This document shows positions 60,937-64,000 of a DNA stretch of 64,000 bases, piece by piece. The notes beneath the pieces were generated by a model. That model searched no databases, was not told the origin of the DNA, and saw only the letters and a list, made by a program, of their open reading frames with translations. A program made the position numbers and the translations under genes. The stretch's first letter is position 1, and every line of letters starts with the position of its first letter. Source of the DNA: Lacticaseibacillus sharpeae JCM 1186 = DSM 20505 (GTDB lineage: Bacteria > Bacillota > Bacilli > Lactobacillales > Lactobacillaceae); NCBI RefSeq assembly GCF_001436225.1, contig NZ_AYYO01000022.1, forward strand, positions 1-64,000, written 5' to 3'.

Positions 60937-62766
60937 ATGTCCCAACTATCATTACTGGTCGTGATGATTGCGGCGCTCGTCACGCCGCTGGTCGTGGCCA
61001 AATTGCACTTTAATGCCGTGCCCAATGCGGTCGCGGAAATCATCGTCGGCATCATCATCGGCCAAACCGGCCTCAATTTGGTGCACACAACGAGCAACCT
61101 GACATTTTTGTCGAGCCTCGGCGTGATTATTCTGATGTTCCTGTCGGGGATGGAAATCAACTTCGACCTCTTCTCCCGCTCGGCGCGCAGCAAGGGCGAT
61201 AAGCAAATCGCGCCGACCACGCTGGCTGCACTCGCCTTCGTTGGCGTCGTGGCGGTCGCCGCGGGTTTGGGCTTTGCCTTACACGTCGCGGGTCTGTTCA
61301 GCGACATCTTCCTGGCTATCATCTTGTTTTCGACCATTGCCCTGGGCATCGTTATCGCCGCACTTAAGGAACAGGAACTACTCAGCAAGCCAATTGGCCA
61401 GACCATTCTGCTCACGGCAGTGCTGGGCGAAGTGGTGCCGCTGCTAGCCCTGACCATCTACGCCTCCATTAATGGGGGACACGCTGGGCGTATCTGGTTG
61501 ATTATTCTGATTTTCGTGGCGGCCATCATTTTGCTGCGGCGGTTTAAGGCGGTTTACCGCTTCTTCGCGAACATCGACAAGTCAACGACCCAGCTCGACA
61601 TTCGCCTCGCGTTCTTCCTCATCTTCGTGCTGGTCACGGTGGCTGAACGGGTGGGGGCGGAAAACATCTTGGGGGCCTTCCTCGCCGGGATGGTGATGAA
61701 GCTGCTGCGGCCGAGCGAACTGACGCGAGACAAACTGACGTCTATTGGTTATGGCTTCTTCATTCCCATCTTCTTCATCATGACGGGGGCGAAGCTGAAC
61801 CTGCGCACGCTGCTTGCAGATCCGCAGGCGGCCATGCTGATTCCGTTGTTCTTCGCCTGCTTCATCGCGGCCAAAATCGTGCCGTACTTTGTTTTTCGGC
61901 TGCGCTACAAGCAAACCAACGCACTCGCGGCGGCGTTTTTGACCTCCACGACCATCACGCTGGTTTTGCCAACATTGCAGGTGGCCCGGAACTTACACGC
62001 GATTACGGAGCAACAGGCCGGGGCCTTCACGCTGGCGGCGGTCCTCACCGCGATTTGTTCGCCGATTATCTTCAACCGGCTGTATAAACCAGAGCCAGAG
62101 GATGTCCGCAAGACGGAAGTGACGTTCGTCGGCACGAACCTGCTGACGATTCCGGTGGCGCAGAAACTGCCGCACGCGCTGTATGACGTGCACATGGTGA
62201 CCGATTCGGAGAAGAATTACCACACCTACAACAGTCAGGCGACCGATGTGCGGCTGCTGGATTCGATGACGGAGGCCACGTTGGCGCAAGCGGGTGTGTT
62301 CGATACCGAGGTGCTCGTGCTTGGCTACCGCGACGGTGAAGTGAACTATCAACTTGCCGAAGCGGCCGTTGCCCGGAAGGTGCCGCGGATTATCGCCCGG
62401 TTCGAGCGCGACCTAAGTGACGAGCGCATTGATTTACTGGCACATAAGGGTGTCGAAATTTTCAACTCCTACAACGTCAATGTCTCGCTGATGCGGGGGC
62501 TGATTGAAACGCCATCGACGCTGCGCCTGCTCACGGATACGGAGGCTGGGCTGTACGAAGTTGCTGTCCGCAACCACCGCTACACCGGTATCGCACTCCA
62601 GAGTCTGCCGAACATTACCGGCATCACCATCAGCCGCATTTACCGGGCCGGCAAGTTCGTGGCTCCGCACGGGGATACGCTGATTGAACCTAATGACCAC
62701 CTGATCTTCACCGGGGACAAGGCTGCGGCCCGCGAGCTGCAGCGTGAACTGGGGAAGATGAACTAA
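60937..62766 (+). CDS. CPA2-family cation:proton antiporter with TrkA domains
   Basis: Membrane protein of 609 residues: an N-terminal antiporter domain with about 12-13 hydrophobic segments (1-380) including LGAFLAGMVMKLL, then a cytoplasmic part with a TrkA-N-like Rossmann region (about 390-500) and a TrkA-C-like domain (about 515-605; segment VAPHGDTLIEPNDHLIFTGD, cited in part as LIEPNDHLIFTGD). This layout is that of KefB/KhtU-type K+ or Na+/H+ antiporters regulated by nucleotides. The Rossmann glycine motif is degenerate. ATG 60937 after GGGGGA. Confidence 0.88.
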   Translation: MSQLSLLVVMIAALVTPLVVAKLHFNAVPNAVAEIIVGIIIGQTGLNLVHTTSNLTFLSSLGVIILMFLSGMEINFDLFSRSARSKGDKQIAPTTLAALAFVGVVAVAAGLGFALHVAGLFSDIFLAIILFSTIALGIVIAALKEQELLSKPIGQTILLTAVLGEVVPLLALTIYASINGGHAGRIWLIILIFVAAIILLRRFKAVYRFFANIDKSTTQLDIRLAFFLIFVLVTVAERVGAENILGAFLAGMVMKLLRPSELTRDKLTSIGYGFFIPIFFIMTGAKLNLRTLLADPQAAMLIPLFFACFIAAKIVPYFVFRLRYKQTNALAAAFLTSTTITLVLPTLQVARNLHAITEQQAGAFTLAAVLTAICSPIIFNRLYKPEPEDVRKTEVTFVGTNLLTIPVAQKLPHALYDVHMVTDSEKNYHTYNSQATDVRLLDSMTEATLAQAGVFDTEVLVLGYRDGEVNYQLAEAAVARKVPRIIARFERDLSDERIDLLAHKGVEIFNSYNVNVSLMRGLIETPSTLRLLTDTEAGLYEVAVRNHRYTGIALQSLPNITGITISRIYRAGKFVAPHGDTLIEPNDHLIFTGDKAAARELQRELGKMN

Positions 62767-62781
62767 ATAACCTAGGCGCTT

Positions 62782-62812
62782 AGCCGCAGACGTTCGCGTC
62801 TGCGGCTTTTTG
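62782..62812 (+). terminator. Terminator after the antiporter gene
   Basis: Perfect 11-bp stem AGCCGCAGACG / CGTCTGCGGCT with TTCG tetraloop and TTTTT. Confidence 0.93.
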
Positions 62813-63026
62813 CTTTGGGGAACGGTGTGGAACAAGATGTGCTTCCGGGCAGATTGTTTCGGGGGATTCAGGGGTAAATGGCGCAATCTAAATGTGGTGG
62901 GTGATTTTAGCAGGTCTAAAATAACGATGAATATCTTTAAGACTTGGTACTTGCTTGATCCGTTTAACGATTAATAACGTATACCACAAAAACGTGCTAG
63001 GATTGTGGTGACGACGAAAGGATTAT

Positions 63027-63626
63027 ATGTCGATGGAATCAATGATGTTGGTATTATTGGGTTATACACATATGTCAGGGTGGTACGATGCTGCCTGGTG
63101 GGTTTCAATTCGTGAGGTAATCACGGTCGGTTCTATGATTGTGGGCCTACTTGCCGCGGGGGTCGCATTGGCAACGTTCGTAAATACACTTGCGGTGGAG
63201 AAACAGGAGTTAAGTGCTAAACGATTTCGGCAAACCGTTGCAGTTATTGAGGATTACAACGAAAAACGAATTGCTGTGCTTGCTAAATATGCACAGGAAA
63301 TGGATGATTTTCTTAACGATATTAAGTTTAGCGATATTAATAATACGGATAAACATGATGATGTTCGGTTGTATCTGAACCACGCTGCAGCAACGGCAAA
63401 TGCAAGCGAAGTACTACACTATTTGAACTTACTAGGCTTTTTCCTGGAAAACGAGCAGTACATTGCCAAGGAAGATCTTCTTCAGTCGTTTGAATCAGAA
63501 ATTCATTATTATTTTTCTAATCCTGAATACCAATATCCAATTGTAACGTTAATGCGTTTTACAAGCATGCGGTATGTGAACAGGCTTTTTAATGAAGTTG
63601 GCATTGAGATTAGCATTCGGAGGTGA
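63027..63626 (+). CDS. Protein of unknown function with N-terminal membrane segment
   Basis: Protein of 199 residues: one clear membrane segment (about 31-55) near the N-terminus, then a helical, probably coiled-coil cytoplasmic part (about 58-110) and a helical end. The layout is similar to DUF4760-type proteins, but I am not sure. It is AT-richer than its neighbours. AAAGGA precedes ATG 63027. The next gene starts 2 bases after the stop, so they form an operon. Confidence 0.72.
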   Translation: MSMESMMLVLLGYTHMSGWYDAAWWVSIREVITVGSMIVGLLAAGVALATFVNTLAVEKQELSAKRFRQTVAVIEDYNEKRIAVLAKYAQEMDDFLNDIKFSDINNTDKHDDVRLYLNHAAATANASEVLHYLNLLGFFLENEQYIAKEDLLQSFESEIHYYFSNPEYQYPIVTLMRFTSMRYVNRLFNEVGIEISIRR

Positions 63627-63628
63627 AC

Positions 63629-63871
63629 ATGATGGACAGACGCGAAGAGGGCCGCTTATATCAACAAAAGGTAGCAAAAATGACTGCTGCAGAAAAGGAC
63701 CAGGAAATGCTGCGGGACTTGAATGCCATGTTGGCCGAACTAGGTGAACCTCCAGTCAAGGACGTGGCGACCATGAAACGTAAGCTGAGTGAGCCCATTC
63801 CGGTTCCAGAACCATTACCCAAGCCCAAGAAGATGACCTTCTGGCAGAAGCTGCGGTACGTGCTGGAGTAA
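63629..63871 (+). CDS. Small basic/acidic helical protein of unknown function
   Basis: Protein of about 80 residues, charged and mostly helical, with a proline-rich stretch EPIPVPEPLPKPKK before a C-terminal amphipathic end (MTFWQKLRYVLE), possibly membrane-associated. GGAGG at 63619-63623 fits ATG 63629 or ATG 63632. Coupled to the previous gene. No family recognised. Confidence 0.65.
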   Translation: MMDRREEGRLYQQKVAKMTAAEKDQEMLRDLNAMLAELGEPPVKDVATMKRKLSEPIPVPEPLPKPKKMTFWQKLRYVLE

Positions 63872-63884
63872 TTGGCGATGTCGA

Positions 63885-63912
63885 TTGTATTAATCGCGGC
63901 TAAGGGTATAAT
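63885..63912 (+). promoter_or_regulatory. Promoter of the gene entering the right edge
   Basis: TTGTAT (63885-63890), 16-base spacer, TATAAT (63907-63912). Confidence 0.65.
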
Positions 63913-63955
63913 GTGAACTATAGATTGAGTCTTAATTCTGAAAGGTGGTGTGCCT

Positions 63956-64000
63956 ATGTTAAACATGAAAACATTCACGCAGGGGCCAGTAGTGGCCGCA
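63956..64000 (+). CDS. Start of a gene cut by the window edge
   Basis: ATG 63956 lies 7 bases after AAAGGTGG and behind a good promoter; the frame stays open to the end of the window. Only 15 residues are visible (MLNMKTFTQGPVVAA), too few to name the product. Confidence 0.6.
   Translation, partial: MLNMKTFTQGPVVAA

Overview
The window looks like chromosomal DNA from a high-GC member of the Lactobacillaceae; a Lacticaseibacillus-like species is my best guess from gene content, not a proven assignment. The main reasons are sortase-built LPXTG pili, a WxL/DUF916 (Csc-type) surface cluster, a lactose/cellobiose-type PTS operon, class 1A dihydroorotate dehydrogenase, Nramp MntH, an Rgg-type regulator and strong GGAGG-type ribosome binding sites with frequent TTG/GTG starts. 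I saw no rRNA, tRNA, IS element, prophage or CRISPR array.

Layout. 1-6.9 kb: two pilus loci, made of the tail of one pilin gene, a class C sortase, then a tip/minor/major pilin operon. 7-14.5 kb: GNAT, MFS exporter, HigBA toxin-antitoxin, an AT-richer stretch with an orphan ABC-2 permease and a small secreted protein, then an Rgg regulator divergent from a half-size ABC exporter. 14.6-17.5 kb: a PadR/DUF1700/50-aa membrane protein/DUF4097 envelope module and a methyltransferase. 18-27.3 kb: a shortened sigma-54 gene, a HAD phosphatase, an RpiR regulator, and a beta-glucoside operon (EIIC, 6-phospho-beta-glucosidase, EIIB, EIIA, unknown membrane protein, ROK kinase, unknown protein). A canonical GG-N10-GC sigma-54 promoter lies just upstream of the EIIC gene. 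27.4-39.1 kb: phosphatases, AlaX with a divergent MarR regulator, GNAT, MFS with its MarR regulator, a Dxs-like enzyme, a large membrane protein, AlkD, and a deformylase-like protein.

39.2-39.5 kb holds a complete Fst/par-like type I toxin-antitoxin locus; the 32-aa toxin is easy to miss. 39.6-51 kb: LysE-type exporter behind a long terminator-like leader, DUF3737, a frameshifted MalY/PatB aminotransferase with a MerR regulator, HAD, a GGDEF protein, two universal stress proteins, MntH with a highly structured upstream region, MarR, ArsR, methionine aminopeptidase and another MarR. 51-64 kb: MacB-type ABC transporter under MarR control, WxL/DUF916/LRR cell-surface cluster (DUF916 gene frameshifted), pyrD, SOS-controlled recA, a P-loop kinase, a CPA2 antiporter, and two unknown genes.

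The most interesting points are the mismatch between an intact sigma-54 promoter and a sigma-54 protein lacking its DNA-binding RpoN box, the type I toxin-antitoxin locus with visible antisense complementarity, the 87-nt three-way-junction element upstream of mntH, the LysE leader, and two single-base frameshifts. Protein families were recognised from motifs by eye; no database search was run.
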